A DNA stretch of 64,000 nucleotides from Otariodibacter oris (GCF_009684715.1 NZ_CP016604.1:229262-293261); one strand, 5' to 3'; counted from the first letter of the stretch, positions 29,118 to 40,427 are shown. Notes: generated by a model from the letters alone, not told the origin. Translations and numbers: made by a program.

Positions 29118-29429
29118 ATGTACGCAGTTTTCCAAAGTGGCGGCAAACAACACCGAGTAAGCGAAGGTCAAGTTGTTCGTTTAGAGAAACTTGAAGTAGC
29201 GACTGGTGAGAAAGTTGAGTTTGACTCAGTGTTAATGGTCGTTAATGGTGAAGATGTTAAAATTGGTACCCCAGTTGTTGCTGGCGGTAAAGTAGTAGCA
29301 GAAGTTGTTTCTCACGGTCGTGGCGATAAAGTTAAGATTGTTAAGTTCCGTCGTCGTAAACACAGCCGTAAACAACAAGGTCATCGTCAGTGGTTCACAG
29401 AAGTGAAAATCACTGGGATTCAAGCATAA
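29118..29429 (+). CDS. rplU: 50S ribosomal protein L21
   Basis: A 103-residue L21 that binds 23S r[21 protein letters not shown] and the basic [18 protein letters not shown]-terminal stretch are diagnostic. rpmA follows after 20 bases, the universal L21-L27 pairing. A leader hairpin upstream may regulate it. Confidence 0.98.
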   Translation: MYAVFQSGGKQHRVSEGQVVRLEKLEVATGEKVEFDSVLMVVNGEDVKIGTPVVAGGKVVAEVVSHGRGDKVKIVKFRRRKHSRKQQGHRQWFTEVKITGIQA

Positions 29430-29449
29430 TTTCAGAGGAGATCAAGTAG

Positions 29450-29707
29450 ATGGCAACTAAAAAAGCTGGTGGTTCAACTCGTAACGGTCGCGATTCTGAA
29501 GCTAAACGCCTTGGTGTTAAACGTTTCGGTGGCGAGTCTGTTTTAGCAGGTAGCATTATCGTTCGTCAACGTGGTACTAAATTCCACGCGGGTACAAATG
29601 TAGGAATGGGTAGAGATCATACTTTATTTGCAACTGCAGACGGTAAAGTAAAATTTGAAGTTAAAGGCGAAAAAAGCCGTAAATACGTAAGCATCATTGC
29701 TGAGTAA
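29450..29707 (+). CDS. rpmA: 50S ribosomal protein L27
   Basis: An 85-residue L27, whose N-terminal tail reaches the peptidyl-transferase centre. [16 protein letters not shown] and the [10 protein letters not shown] motif are diagnostic. It is the second gene of the rplU operon and is followed by a terminator, with yhbE and obgE beyond, as in E. coli. Confidence 0.98.
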   Translation: MATKKAGGSTRNGRDSEAKRLGVKRFGGESVLAGSIIVRQRGTKFHAGTNVGMGRDHTLFATADGKVKFEVKGEKSRKYVSIIAE

Positions 29708-29728
29708 TCTTCAAATTAAGAATAAGAA

Positions 29729-29757
29729 AACCTCGCTAAATTGGCGGGGTTTTTTGT
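29729..29757 (+). terminator. rplU-rpmA terminator
   Basis: AACCTCGC and GCGGGGTT form an 8-base stem with one wobble and a 6-7-base loop, followed by six T residues. It lies 21 bases after rpmA and only about 20 bases before yhbE, so some read-through into yhbE-obgE is possible. Confidence 0.85.
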
Positions 29758-29777
29758 ATTGGAAGAAGTAAAAAAAT

Positions 29778-30710
29778 ATGAAACAACAACCCATTCTTGG
29801 TTTTTTTCTTGCATTAATAACCGTAATTCTATGGAGTACGCTGCCTGTTGTATTGCAGCCTTTATTGACTGCAATGAATGCACAAACGATAGTGTGGTTC
29901 CGATTTGTGACAGCCGCGATTGGTATTTTCCTCATTTTACTTTTTACAAAAAAATTGCCTAAACTGACCGCTTTAACCAAGAATTATCGTTGGCTTATTA
30001 TTTTAGGGATAGTTGGGCTTTCGGGAAATTTTTATTTATTTAACTTTTCGTTAAATTATATTCCCGCAGCGGCAGGTCAAGTATTAAGTCCACTTTCCTC
30101 TTTTTCAATGATCCTAAGTGGGATCTTTTTGTTTAATGAACGCTTAGGGTTACATCAAAAATTAGGATTAGTCCTACTACTTATTGGATTAGCACTATTC
30201 TTTAACGATCGCTTTGGTGATTTTGGTGAAATGAATAGCTATGCCCTTGGGATCTTGCTGGGTCTTGGAGCAAGCTTTATTTGGGTAGGTTATGGTATCG
30301 CTCAAAAATTGATGCTAAAAGAGTTTAGCTCACAACAAATTTTACTCTTTATTTATATTGGGTGTGCCGTCGTTTTCACCCCTTTTAAAGAGGTGGAGCA
30401 AGTGAGCAACCTTACGCCGTTTACATGGGGATGCTTAATTTTTTGTTGTTTAAATACCATCATTGCTTATGGATGTTACGCAGAAGCGTTAAATCGTTGG
30501 GAAGTAGCGAAAGTCAGTATGATAATGCCTCAAATGCCGATTTTAACGATTATTTTTACTGAGTTAGCGTATTTGATTGATCCTGAGCATTTTACTGAGC
30601 CAGATTTAAATATGTTGAGCTATATTGGTGCAGGGTTAGTTGTACTCGGTGCATTATCGGCTGCCGCAGGACACAAAATAATTTACCGTCGTCAGATGCG
30701 ACGGATTTAA
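29778..30710 (+). CDS. yhbE: EamA/DMT-family transporter YhbE
   Basis: A 310-residue inner-membrane protein with about ten hydrophobic segments in two EamA repeats (about 5-140 and 155-295). The position between rpmA and obgE is that of E. coli yhbE. Substrate is unknown. DMT-family members export metabolites or amino acids, but nothing here narrows it. Confidence 0.85.
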   Translation: MKQQPILGFFLALITVILWSTLPVVLQPLLTAMNAQTIVWFRFVTAAIGIFLILLFTKKLPKLTALTKNYRWLIILGIVGLSGNFYLFNFSLNYIPAAAGQVLSPLSSFSMILSGIFLFNERLGLHQKLGLVLLLIGLALFFNDRFGDFGEMNSYALGILLGLGASFIWVGYGIAQKLMLKEFSSQQILLFIYIGCAVVFTPFKEVEQVSNLTPFTWGCLIFCCLNTIIAYGCYAEALNRWEVAKVSMIMPQMPILTIIFTELAYLIDPEHFTEPDLNMLSYIGAGLVVLGALSAAAGHKIIYRRQMRRI

Positions 30711-30761
30711 TAGATTGCTCGAAAATTGCAAAAGATAAGCGTGATCTTACCGCTTATCTAA

Positions 30762-31961
<1,200 letters not shown>

Positions 31962-31995
31962 TTTATCCTAATTCACCCTAATTCACGGTAATAAA

Positions 31996-32030
31996 AATCC
32001 TCTGATAGTTTTCTGTCAGAGGATTTTTTT
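31996..32030. terminator. Bidirectional terminator, obgE / EEP gene
   Basis: AATCCTCTGA (31996-32005) pairs perfectly with TCAGAGGATT (32016-32025). A-run before and T-run after make it work in both directions, for obgE and for the leftward gene ending at 32050. Confidence 0.92.
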
Positions 32031-32049
32031 ATGCTATTTTCTTGTGAAA

Positions 32050-33132
32050 TTAATATTTCTCAAAAATCACTTTCTTTTCAGGATCTGCCATATCAATTCT
32101 TTCTTTTGCCTCTTTGTGATCTTCCTTATCAACATCTGGCGTATCTTGAATATTTTCAGCTTCAGGCTTGAATTGGAAACTACCATAAACAGGGAAGTGA
32201 TCGGAACCAATTTCAGGCAATACTCGAATTTCACGCATCATAAAATCGTTACTATGGAAAATATGATCCAGTGGCCAACGTAAAAAAGGATATTTCGCAT
32301 GGAAGGTACTGAATAAGCCACGTCCGATACGAGGATCAAGCAATCCACTAGTCCGTTGGAATAAACGAGAAGTAGATGACCATGCCACGTCATTCAAATC
32401 GCCGAAAACTAACACTTCTTTATTGTTGTTTTTGATCTCTTGCCCCACTAACAGCAATTCTGCATCTCGATTGGTCGAAGTAGCACTTTCAGTTGGGGTT
32501 GGCGGCATGGGGTGCAAACAATAGAAATGAATCCACTCACCAGAAGGTAAACAAGCCTCCGTATAGATGGAGGGAATATCTTCTTGCACCCAATGGCGAA
32601 CTTCGGTGTTGCGTAATGGTAAGCGGCTATATAAATGCATTCCATATAAATTATCCAATGGAATTTTTACCGTATAAGTATAGCTTTTTTCGATTGGAGC
32701 CAGTTGCTCTTCCCACCATTTATCACTTTCTAGGGTGAGTACCACATCAGGTTGCCATTTTTCAATTAATGCCAACAATTTATGGGCTTCTCGATTAGGC
32801 GTTAATACATTGGTCGTCAATAGTGAAATACTGCGTTCATCTTGCTTACCATGATATTGAATTACCTGCTTTTTCGCTAAGCGAGTATAAGCAGAAATCT
32901 CCCAAAGCTGATAAGCAAAACAGCCAATATTGAGTAAGTGCAGTATGACAGATAACCATGTTGGCTCAACATAAAAGAAGTAGCTAAGCACCAAGCAGAT
33001 CAGATTCAGAAATGCGATTTGTAAACGCGGAAAATCAAAGATCCGAACTGTCCAATGGTTAATCGGCAACAGTGGTAGCAAAGTTGCTACCACGGGTAAG
33101 CAGTATAGTATTGTGAGTAGAGTGTTTGTCAT
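32050..33132 (-). CDS. Membrane-anchored endonuclease/exonuclease/phosphatase-family protein
   Basis: A 360-residue protein. Two or three N-terminal membrane segments (about 5-80) are followed by an EEP catalytic domain (about 100-330). Catalytic positions are visible: Asn108 in TTNVL, Glu135 in TLESDKW, the FGDLND motif, and GSDHFP at the end. Relatives include YafD-type proteins of unknown role; the domain suggests a phosphodiesterase acting on nucleic acid or phospholipid. The C-terminal 30 residues are charged and low in complexity. It is 46 bases downstream of the NACHT gene on the same strand. Confidence 0.82.
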   Translation of the reverse strand: MTNTLLTILYCLPVVATLLPLLPINHWTVRIFDFPRLQIAFLNLICLVLSYFFYVEPTWLSVILHLLNIGCFAYQLWEISAYTRLAKKQVIQYHGKQDERSISLLTTNVLTPNREAHKLLALIEKWQPDVVLTLESDKWWEEQLAPIEKSYTYTVKIPLDNLYGMHLYSRLPLRNTEVRHWVQEDIPSIYTEACLPSGEWIHFYCLHPMPPTPTESATSTNRDAELLLVGQEIKNNNKEVLVFGDLNDVAWSSTSRLFQRTSGLLDPRIGRGLFSTFHAKYPFLRWPLDHIFHSNDFMMREIRVLPEIGSDHFPVYGSFQFKPEAENIQDTPDVDKEDHKEAKERIDMADPEKKVIFEKY

Positions 33133-33178
33133 GTCTTATAAAAATATAGAGAGTAAAAGACTAAAATTATATTATTAT

Positions 33179-35062
33179 TTAATAATCTAGCAATTCATCT
33201 ATATTATCTTCCTTATCTTTATGTTTTATTTCTAAATAATCTTTTATCTTGTCTAAAGTATTTATTCTATTGATAAATAGTTGTTTGTAAATAAAATTTA
33301 ATATCAATGAATATTCATTATAGTCTAGTCTTGATTTTATAGATTCAAGTTTGACATGCAATACTCTAGATGATAATTTGTCATAACTATTATTAATTAT
33401 ATTGTATGTTTCTATAATTTTTTTAGTGATTTTTTTTATCTCTTTTGGTATTTGGGTTTCTGATAGCATAATGGATTGGGATTCTTCATTAGTGAATTCT
33501 ATTTTTTCAAATAGGAACATCCATAAATCTTTGTAAAAATCGGTATGATTATAATGAGATATATTTGTTATTTTATAGTTAAATAGTATGGTTTGATTAA
33601 TGTTTTTATTTTCACTTTTTGTTTCTATTATGAAAAAGGAGGTCATTATGTCAAATATTTTTAACTCCTTTTCGGATAGATTTAAATTTATTTTAATATT
33701 AGCTTTGTTTTCTTTTATTTTAGGTATTATCCAGTTTTTCTCTAGAAATTCACTGTTCATGTCATAAAGCATACGATGTATGTTACTATTATTAGATAAT
33801 ATAGTTTTATCTATTAACTTATATATTTTCTCAGGGTTGTTTAATTCTTTTAAGTATAAAGCAGAAAAATATTCTTGAAATGACCTATGAGAAAAAGTAA
33901 CATTAATACCATCATTATGTAATAGGCATAAGTTACTCATTATATCTTGTAATACATCTCCCGCTTTTATATTTTCTTTTCCCAAACTTTTAAGTCCTTT
34001 ATGTAGTATTTCTTTTGCTTTATCTTTGGGAATGGTAATTTCATTTTTAATATGAGTATTAATAGAAAAGTAAGCTAATACTTTTCTAAAATCATTAATA
34101 TCCATGCCAGATCTTGACTTTCTATAGTATGAGCTTTTTAACGCATCATGTTTGCGAAATAATGTTAGAAATGCCTGCTCATAAAACAAATGTATTTTTC
34201 GTGGTATTTCGGCAAATTCTTCAAATGACATTAGCATCATAGTTAATAGTAAAGGATTTCCTACAAAGCTTTTATGTGTTTTATAAAGTTTTTTATCTAT
34301 TTCTTGTATAAATTTATTTTTTAAATTTTCATCATATCTTAATTTTTTAATTAGTTCTTTTGCTTGTTTTTTACTTAATTCGTTCATGTTAAGTACATAG
34401 AATTGCTCCCATGATTGAAATATTTCTTCTGGTCTACTAGAAATTAATATTCTAATATCACTATATTTTTTTGATATTTCTAGTATTTCTCTAGTATACT
34501 TTTCTCTAATGTCAAAGTCTATTTCATCAAACCCATCCAGAATAAATAATATATTTCCTTTTTTTATTAGTGATTCTAAATTGCTACTAGATATTTTTTC
34601 ATTTATATAAGATATTTCATTGCATATGTATTCTATAAGAGTGGCAGATGCATTGTTTTTTAATTCTCTTAGTTCGATGAATATTGGATATATACCATTT
34701 GCATTATTAACCATTTCAAGAAATATGCTTTTGCAAAATACAGACTTCCCTATGCCAGCTGTTCCAGATAATATTACTCTTTTATTTTTTAATATGAAGT
34801 CCTTTATATTATGATCTTTAAATACATTTTCTGTACGATCATTATCTATAAATGTTACAGAGTTTCTTACATAACATTCTGATAATTTAACAGGCTCATT
34901 TCTATAAAGTAATGTTTTCATAATAGAAAGCTTTTCATATCTTGAGTTTAGATAACTACTGAAAATAGATTTTACTTTATGTGCTTGACGAAAATAAGAA
35001 ATAGAGTCAATAGCTTTATTTATTATAAGTGAGGTTATTTCATCAGGGATTACATTATTCAT
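33179..35062 (-). CDS. NACHT-domain NTPase, probable anti-phage defence protein
   Basis: A 627-residue STAND NTPase. A helical N-terminal region (about 1-85) precedes the NACHT domain: Walker A GTAGIGKS (100-107), Walker B LFILDGFDEID (172-182), sensor ISSRPEE (208-213). The winged-helix end motif FSHRSFQEYFSALYL is at 390-404. The last 220 residues (about 410-627) are charged and helical, without leucine-rich repeats or a recognised effector domain. Single-gene bacterial NACHT proteins are known to protect against phages. It is far more A+T-rich than its neighbours and lacks uptake-signal cores, so it is likely acquired. It lies between purL and the EEP gene. The family call is firm; the defence role is inference. 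Confidence 0.85.
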   Translation of the reverse strand: MNNVIPDEITSLIINKAIDSISYFRQAHKVKSIFSSYLNSRYEKLSIMKTLLYRNEPVKLSECYVRNSVTFIDNDRTENVFKDHNIKDFILKNKRVILSGTAGIGKSVFCKSIFLEMVNNANGIYPIFIELRELKNNASATLIEYICNEISYINEKISSSNLESLIKKGNILFILDGFDEIDFDIREKYTREILEISKKYSDIRILISSRPEEIFQSWEQFYVLNMNELSKKQAKELIKKLRYDENLKNKFIQEIDKKLYKTHKSFVGNPLLLTMMLMSFEEFAEIPRKIHLFYEQAFLTLFRKHDALKSSYYRKSRSGMDINDFRKVLAYFSINTHIKNEITIPKDKAKEILHKGLKSLGKENIKAGDVLQDIMSNLCLLHNDGINVTFSHRSFQEYFSALYLKELNNPEKIYKLIDKTILSNNSNIHRMLYDMNSEFLEKNWIIPKIKENKANIKINLNLSEKELKIFDIMTSFFIIETKSENKNINQTILFNYKITNISHYNHTDFYKDLWMFLFEKIEFTNEESQSIMLSETQIPKEIKKITKKIIETYNIINNSYDKLSSRVLHVKLESIKSRLDYNEYSLILNFIYKQLFINRINTLDKIKDYLEIKHKDKEDNIDELLDY

Positions 35063-35101
35063 ATTTAATTAATATCTATATACTTATCTTTATTTATTTG
35101 G

Positions 35102-35125
35102 ATAGTTAAAAATCGAGTTAACTAT
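35102..35125. promoter_or_regulatory. Palindrome upstream of the NACHT gene
   Basis: ATAGTTAA (35102-35109) and TTAACTAT (35118-35125) are perfect inverted arms with an 8-base centre, 40 bases before the NACHT start codon. The position suits an operator or a hairpin in the 5' leader. No regulator gene is adjacent. Confidence 0.45.
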
Positions 35126-35167
35126 TCTAGATGATAAATTTTCAAGAAAGCTTCATTGTTGAGTATA

Positions 35168-35199
35168 GCTATCCTAGTGTTTAGTTATGCTAGGATAGC
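35168..35199. terminator. Hairpin downstream of purL
   Basis: GCTATCCTAG (35168-35177) and CTAGGATAGC (35190-35199) form a perfect 10-base stem with a 12-base loop, just after the purL stop. No T-run follows in the purL direction (leftward); a T-rich stretch follows on the + strand. It is probably the purL 3' end structure but an imperfect intrinsic terminator. Confidence 0.5.
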
Positions 35200-35207
35200 A
35201 TTTAATT

Positions 35208-38200
35208 TTATCTTAAAACCACTCTCGCATTTCTAAACAATCTCATCCAAGCACCATCTTCGCTCCAGTCTTCTGGGTGCCAAGAATTGCTGACTGTGCG
35301 GAATACACGTTCTGGGTGAGGCATCATGACTGCGACACGTCCGTCAGCATTGCTGATAGCGGTAATCCCTTGTGCTGAACCGTTCGGGTTAGCAGGGTAA
35401 ACTTCCGTTGGTTGTAGATTGTTATCAATATATTGTGCAATCACGAGGTTTTGTTTTTGCAAATTATCAAGCTGATCTGCCCGCTTGAATTCTGCTCGAC
35501 CTTCTCCGTGAGAAACAGCGATTGGCATATGCGAGCCTGCCATACCTTTAAACCAATGTGAGTTAGTTTCGTTGATACGCACTAAACCAACACGGGCTTC
35601 AAAACGCTCTGATTTATTGCGAACAAAACGAGGCCAGTTCTCTGTACCCGGAATAATTTCAGCAAGGTTAGATACCATTTGACAACCATTACACACACCA
35701 AGCGCCAATGTATTTGGATTAGCGAAGAATTGGCTGAATTGATCACGTAGCATTGGGTTGAATAAAATGGATTTTGCCCAGCCACCACCTGCACCGAGTA
35801 CATCTCCGTAAGAGAATCCACCACAAGCCACTAACGCATTAAAGTCTTTTAAGTGTTGTCTGCCTGCCATTAAGTCGCTCATATGCACGTCAATCGCATT
35901 AAAGCCTGCACGGTCGAAAGCGGCTGCCATTTCGTAATGGCTGTTTACCCCTTGTTCACGCAAGATTGCAACTGTTGGTTTTACACCTTTATTGATATAA
36001 GGGGCGGTAATATCTTCGTTAATATCGTAGGTTAAGTGTGCAGATAATCCTTTGTTGTTTGGATCTTTCTTAGTTGCAAATTCTTGGTCGGCACATTCTG
36101 GGTTATCACGTAAACGTTGCATTTGGTGAGTTAATTCCGCCCAAATTCCACGCAATTCAGAACGTTTTTCTGTTAAGAGTTTGCGAGTGCCACGAGTAAT
36201 TTCAAAGCGATCTTCATCAATCACTGCACCTAATTCTTTAGTCACTGAAAGTAAGTTATGAGCTTGTAGAATTTCACGCACATTATTAAATTCGCTGTCG
36301 GCAATTTGGATTACCGCACCCAATTCTTCATTGAATAATACCGCAAGATCATTATCGCCTAATGCACTGATATCCACTTCGACACCACAATTTCCTGCAA
36401 ATGCCATTTCCGCAAGGGTAGTGATTAAACCACCATCAGAACGGTCGTGGTAAGCGAGTAATTTTTGTTGTGCGACTAATGCTTGCATTGCATTAAAGAA
36501 GTTTTTCAAGGTTTCAACATTCACCACATCCGCTGGTTTATCACCTAATTGTTTGTAAACTTGTGCCAATGCGGTCGCACCTAAGCGGTTTTTACCTTCG
36601 CCTAAGTCGATTAATAATAAGCGTGTTGCTCCTTTGTCTGTACGAAGTTGTGGAGTAACGGTTTTACGCACATCTTCTACACGCGCGAAAGCGGTGATAA
36701 CTAATGAAAGTGGTGCAGTTACCGCTTTTTGTTCGCCATTTTCTTCCCAAGTGGTACGCATTGACATTGAGTCTTTACCTACTGGAATAGTAATGCCAAG
36801 TGTCGGGCAAAGTTCTTCACCCACCGCTTTTACTGCTTCATATAAGCCAGCATCTTCGCCCTCGTGTCCTGCCGCTGACATCCAGTTTGCAGAAAGTTTA
36901 ATACGTTTGATATCGCCAATATCTGTTGCAGCAATATTGGTGATCGATTCAGCCACCGCTAAACGAGCAGAGGCGCCGAAGTCGAGTAATGCGACTGGAG
37001 CACGTTCGCCCATTGACATTGCTTCACCGTGGTAAGTATCTAAACTTGCTGTGGTTACAGCACAGTCTGCCACTGGAATTTGCCAAGGGCCGACCATTTG
37101 GTCACGCGCTACCATTGCGGTAACAGAGCGGTCACCGATAGTAATTAAGAAGGTTTTTTCTGCCACAACTGGTAAACGTAATACACGGTGAAGGGCATCT
37201 TTTAATTGAATACCATCTTGTGCAAGCGGTGAGTTCGTGACAGTTTTTGACGAAACATCACGGTGCATTTTTGGCGTTTTACCAAGTAACACATTCATCG
37301 GTAAATCGATCGGGTTATTGTGGAAATGATCGTCCGCTAAGGTTAAATGTTTTTCTTCTGTTGCTTCACCGATCACAGCAAATGGCGCCCGTTCACGTTC
37401 ACATAATGCCGTAAAGAGATCTAATTTTTCTGGTGAAACGGCTAATACATAGCGTTCTTGTGATTCATTACACCAAATTTCTAATGGTGACATGCCTTTT
37501 TCATCAGATAAGATTTTACGTAAATCGAATTTACCACCACGATCGCCATCGTGTACTAACTCTGGCATTGCGTTAGATAGACCACCTGCACCCACATCGT
37601 GAATAAAGAGGATTGGGTTATCATCGCCTAATTGCCAACAACGGTCGATCACTTCTTGACAGCGACGTTCCATTTCTGGATTTTCACGTTGCACAGAGGC
37701 GAAGTCTAAGTCTTCTTTCGATTTACCTGATGCCATAGAAGAGGCTGCACCACCGCCTAAACCGATATTCATTGCAGGACCGCCCAGTACGATTAATTTC
37801 GCACCGACTGGGATCTCGCCTTTTTGCACGTGTTCCGCACGGATATTCCCAATACCACCCGCTAACATAATTGGTTTGTGGTAACCACGCACTTCTTCGC
37901 CCGCAAAGCTATTCACTTTTTCTTCATAGGTACGGAAGTAACCAAGTAACGCAGGGCGACCAAATTCATTATTGAATGCCGCACCACCAAGAGGGCCTTC
38001 GATCATAATATCTAAAGCAGAGGCAATACGATTTGGTTTAGAAAGTGGATTTTCCCAAGGTTGTTCAAAATTCGGGATCACTAAGTTAGACACAGAGAAA
38101 CCTGTTAAACCTGCTTTTGGTTTTGCACCACGACCTGTTGCACCTTCGTCACGAATTTCACCACCCGAACCAGTTGCAGCACCTGGAAATGGTGAAATAG

Positions 38201-39104
38201 CGGTAGGGTGGTTGTGTGTTTCAACTTTCATTAAGATATGGGCATCTTCTTGATGATAGCGATATTGTCCATCTTCATCAGGGAAGAAACGACCGACAGT
38301 TGAGCCTTCCATGACGGCAGCATTATCTTTATAAGCAGATAAAACGTGATCAGGTGTTTTTTCGAAGGTATTTTTAATCATCTTAAATAATGATTTATCT
38401 TGTTGTTTACCATCGATTGTCCAGTCTGCATTAAAGATTTTATGGCGGCAATGTTCAGAGTTTGCTTGAGCGAACATATAGAGTTCGATATCGTTTGGAT
38501 TGCGTCCTAGCGCAGTAAAGTTTTCAACTAAATAATCAATTTCATCTTCTGCTAAGGCTAAACCTAATTCCACATTAGCAGTGGCTAAGGCTTCACGTCC
38601 GCCTTTTAATACATCAACCGTTGTGAAAGGTTTTGGCTCGTGTTGAGCAAATAAATAATTACCTTGTTCTACGCTATCTAACACAGTTTCAAGCATTCTG
38701 TCGTGTAATAAGCCTTTCAATGTTTCTAGCTGATCTTCCGTTGGTTTTGCAGTAAATTCAAAATAGTAAGCTAAACCACGTTCAATACGGTTTACTTCAT
38801 TTAATCCGCAATTATGAGCAATATCAGTCGCTTTTGATGACCATGATGAAATCGTACCAACACGAGGGGTGACAATTAAGCAAAAACCAACAGGATCGTG
38901 TTCTGCAAGAGTTGGACCATAATGCAATAGCGCATTTAATTTTTCTTCTTGTGCCGTTGCAAGCGGTGAGTTTAAGTCAGCAAAATGCAAATATTCAGCA
39001 TATACCGATTTTACGGGTAATTTGTGCTGCTGAAATTTTTGTGTAAGTTGATTTAAACGGAATTCTGATAAAGCAGGCGATCCACGGAAAGTTTTTACTG
39101 TCAT
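35208..39104 (-). CDS. purL: Phosphoribosylformylglycinamidine synthase
   Basis: A 1298-residue large-type PurL that converts FGAR and glutamine to FGAM in purine synthesis. It contains the N-terminal PurS-like region, two AIRS-like halves ([20 protein letters not shown] and PVGKDSMSM) and a C-terminal class I glutaminase ([18 protein letters not shown], catalytic Cys in GVCNGCQ). I start at the ATG at 39104 because GGA lies 7 bases upstream. A further in-frame ATG at 39116 lacks a ribosome-binding site. A PurR operator overlaps its promoter. Two uptake-signal cores lie inside the gene. Confidence 0.97.
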   Translation of the reverse strand: MTVKTFRGSPALSEFRLNQLTQKFQQHKLPVKSVYAEYLHFADLNSPLATAQEEKLNALLHYGPTLAEHDPVGFCLIVTPRVGTISSWSSKATDIAHNCGLNEVNRIERGLAYYFEFTAKPTEDQLETLKGLLHDRMLETVLDSVEQGNYLFAQHEPKPFTTVDVLKGGREALATANVELGLALAEDEIDYLVENFTALGRNPNDIELYMFAQANSEHCRHKIFNADWTIDGKQQDKSLFKMIKNTFEKTPDHVLSAYKDNAAVMEGSTVGRFFPDEDGQYRYHQEDAHILMKVETHNHPTAISPFPGAATGSGGEIRDEGATGRGAKPKAGLTGFSVSNLVIPNFEQPWENPLSKPNRIASALDIMIEGPLGGAAFNNEFGRPALLGYFRTYEEKVNSFAGEEVRGYHKPIMLAGGIGNIRAEHVQKGEIPVGAKLIVLGGPAMNIGLGGGAASSMASGKSKEDLDFASVQRENPEMERRCQEVIDRCWQLGDDNPILFIHDVGAGGLSNAMPELVHDGDRGGKFDLRKILSDEKGMSPLEIWCNESQERYVLAVSPEKLDLFTALCERERAPFAVIGEATEEKHLTLADDHFHNNPIDLPMNVLLGKTPKMHRDVSSKTVTNSPLAQDGIQLKDALHRVLRLPVVAEKTFLITIGDRSVTAMVARDQMVGPWQIPVADCAVTTASLDTYHGEAMSMGERAPVALLDFGASARLAVAESITNIAATDIGDIKRIKLSANWMSAAGHEGEDAGLYEAVKAVGEELCPTLGITIPVGKDSMSMRTTWEENGEQKAVTAPLSLVITAFARVEDVRKTVTPQLRTDKGATRLLLIDLGEGKNRLGATALAQVYKQLGDKPADVVNVETLKNFFNAMQALVAQQKLLAYHDRSDGGLITTLAEMAFAGNCGVEVDISALGDNDLAVLFNEELGAVIQIADSEFNNVREILQAHNLLSVTKELGAVIDEDRFEITRGTRKLLTEKRSELRGIWAELTHQMQRLRDNPECADQEFATKKDPNNKGLSAHLTYDINEDITAPYINKGVKPTVAILREQGVNSHYEMAAAFDRAGFNAIDVHMSDLMAGRQHLKDFNALVACGGFSYGDVLGAGGGWAKSILFNPMLRDQFSQFFANPNTLALGVCNGCQMVSNLAEIIPGTENWPRFVRNKSERFEARVGLVRINETNSHWFKGMAGSHMPIAVSHGEGRAEFKRADQLDNLQKQNLVIAQYIDNNLQPTEVYPANPNGSAQGITAISNADGRVAVMMPHPERVFRTVSNSWHPEDWSEDGAWMRLFRNARVVLR

Positions 39105-39143
39105 TGTTTGTTCCATAAAAGAAATAAAGAAAATTTGGTGCTA

Positions 39144-39149
39144 ATTATA
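39144..39149 (-). promoter_or_regulatory. -10 box of purL
   Basis: TATAAT on the minus strand, about 40 bases before the purL start. The PurR operator lies immediately upstream, in the -35/spacer region. Confidence 0.65.
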
Positions 39150-39156
39150 ACGTATC

Positions 39157-39172
39157 AAGCAAACGTTTGCAT
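39157..39172 (-). promoter_or_regulatory. purL: PurR operator at purL
   Basis: AAGCAAACGTTTGCAT contains the perfect palindrome GCAAACGTTTGC, matching the PurR consensus ACGCAAACGTTTGCGT at its core. It is centred about 27 bases before the expected transcription start, so bound PurR would block RNA polymerase. Repression by PurR with hypoxanthine or guanine is inferred from E. coli. Confidence 0.9.
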
Positions 39173-39300
39173 TCAAAATAACAGGTTGATTTTAGGGTTT
39201 ATTTGGTGAGCTTATTATTAATAAAAAGAATGGTAATAAGATAAAAAAAGTAATAACATCAGAAAGTTCTGTTTTTATCCAACTTAAAAGGTTTTATAGT

Positions 39301-40389
39301 ATGAAAAATATTCATTTATCGTTAATGACAATGGCTATAATGGGTGTAGTTGCTTGCGGTTCTTCTGGTGGCGGTAGTTCAGGTTCTCAGGCATCAGATA
39401 CGTCGCAGGTTATTAATAATAGTACAATGCCATCAGATCAAACAGCTTCTAAGAATAAAACAACCCAAGAATCTCAGCCAAAAGAAGAAAAGACTACAAG
39501 TGATTCAACTACAGTTCCATCTTCTTCTAATTCAACCTCAAATGTTAGTACTTCAGAAAGTCCTAATACATCTAATAAAAATTTATCAAAGGATTTAGCT
39601 TCAAGATTTCAAAAAGAGAAGTTCATTGATACACCTTATACATTGTGGAAAAGTTCAGATGAGATACCTACTTCTAATACAGAATTCATTGTTTTAAATC
39701 AGGATTTTGGAAGAGAGCATATTCCTTTAGAGCTTTTTCCCCGTTATAAATTAGTGCAAGAGGAGACTTTGGAACACTATACCTATGAAGGGCAGTCTTA
39801 TGAAAGTCATGGTTTTCTACGAGTGTATAACCAGTTATATTCAGGTGTATCAGGTTTTGCTGAATATGAAGAACATATTATTGGCGAGGAAAAAAATGAA
39901 AATTCCCCTGAGAATAACTATGAGATTTTGAACATTTCGGGGATTAATACTAAGCAATTACCTACTAGTGGTATTTTTCGTTATACAGGCGTAGCCTTTG
40001 ATATGAAAGATGAAGGGATGTTAGACTATTCTGTTGATTTTTCTACTAAATTAGGTAGTGGCTCTATTTCTGGGTTAACAGATTATGGAAAAATAACTTT
40101 GTCTGAAGGAAAAATTGATAATATTCGAGATACGGTATATGAAAATGACCCCGCATACATAGATGGTTATCGCTTTAGTGGTAGTGAGCTAGGCATAAAA
40201 GCAAATGCTAGAAGTGAAAAAAATGTGGATGATGACGTTGTTTCAAGTTATTCATTATTATTTTTTGGTCCGAATGCGGAAGAGATAACTGGATTTGTTG
40301 AAAGTGATTTACATCAGACACCGAATTCTTCTTATCCAGAAGAAGAGCTGAAAGATTCATTTATTGGTTTTGGTGGAACGAAACAATAA
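39301..40389 (+). CDS. TbpB-like surface lipoprotein
   Basis: A 362-residue lipoprotein with signal peptide and lipobox VVAC (Cys19), followed by GSSGGGSSGS and a long Ser/Thr/Asn-rich linker (about 20-100). The C-terminal third reads like the eight-stranded barrel of TbpB/fHbp-type surface lipoproteins: GSGSISGL near 265 and the terminal FFGPNAEEITGFVE motif. Such proteins are surface-exposed, often via Slam translocons, and bind host proteins such as transferrin, factor H or haemoglobin carriers. No slam or tbpA gene is adjacent, so the ligand is unknown. It is a single-gene unit with its own terminator. Confidence 0.75.
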   Translation: MKNIHLSLMTMAIMGVVACGSSGGGSSGSQASDTSQVINNSTMPSDQTASKNKTTQESQPKEEKTTSDSTTVPSSSNSTSNVSTSESPNTSNKNLSKDLASRFQKEKFIDTPYTLWKSSDEIPTSNTEFIVLNQDFGREHIPLELFPRYKLVQEETLEHYTYEGQSYESHGFLRVYNQLYSGVSGFAEYEEHIIGEEKNENSPENNYEILNISGINTKQLPTSGIFRYTGVAFDMKDEGMLDYSVDFSTKLGSGSISGLTDYGKITLSEGKIDNIRDTVYENDPAYIDGYRFSGSELGIKANARSEKNVDDDVVSSYSLLFFGPNAEEITGFVESDLHQTPNSSYPEEELKDSFIGFGGTKQ

Positions 40390-40427
40390 TACTCAGTCAT
40401 TATTTGTAATTAATACTTCATTTGAAC

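Noticed and set aside
28881..29171. Open frame on the minus strand across the nagA terminator and rplU start
   Set aside because: It runs through a terminator, promoter and the rplU 5' end and has no recognisable domain; it is a shadow frame.
33133..35207. Mobile-element insertion of the NACHT gene
   Set aside because: No integrase, transposase, terminal inverted repeat, target duplication or tRNA was found at either edge.
36634..38253. Several open frames on the + strand inside purL
   Set aside because: They are antisense to a well-conserved enzyme with intact motifs, have Ser/Pro-rich shadow composition and no ribosome-binding sites.
39173..39300. Fur box before the TbpB-like lipoprotein
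   Set aside because: A+T-rich TTATTATTAATAA-like runs are present but do not fit the 19-base Fur consensus well enough.
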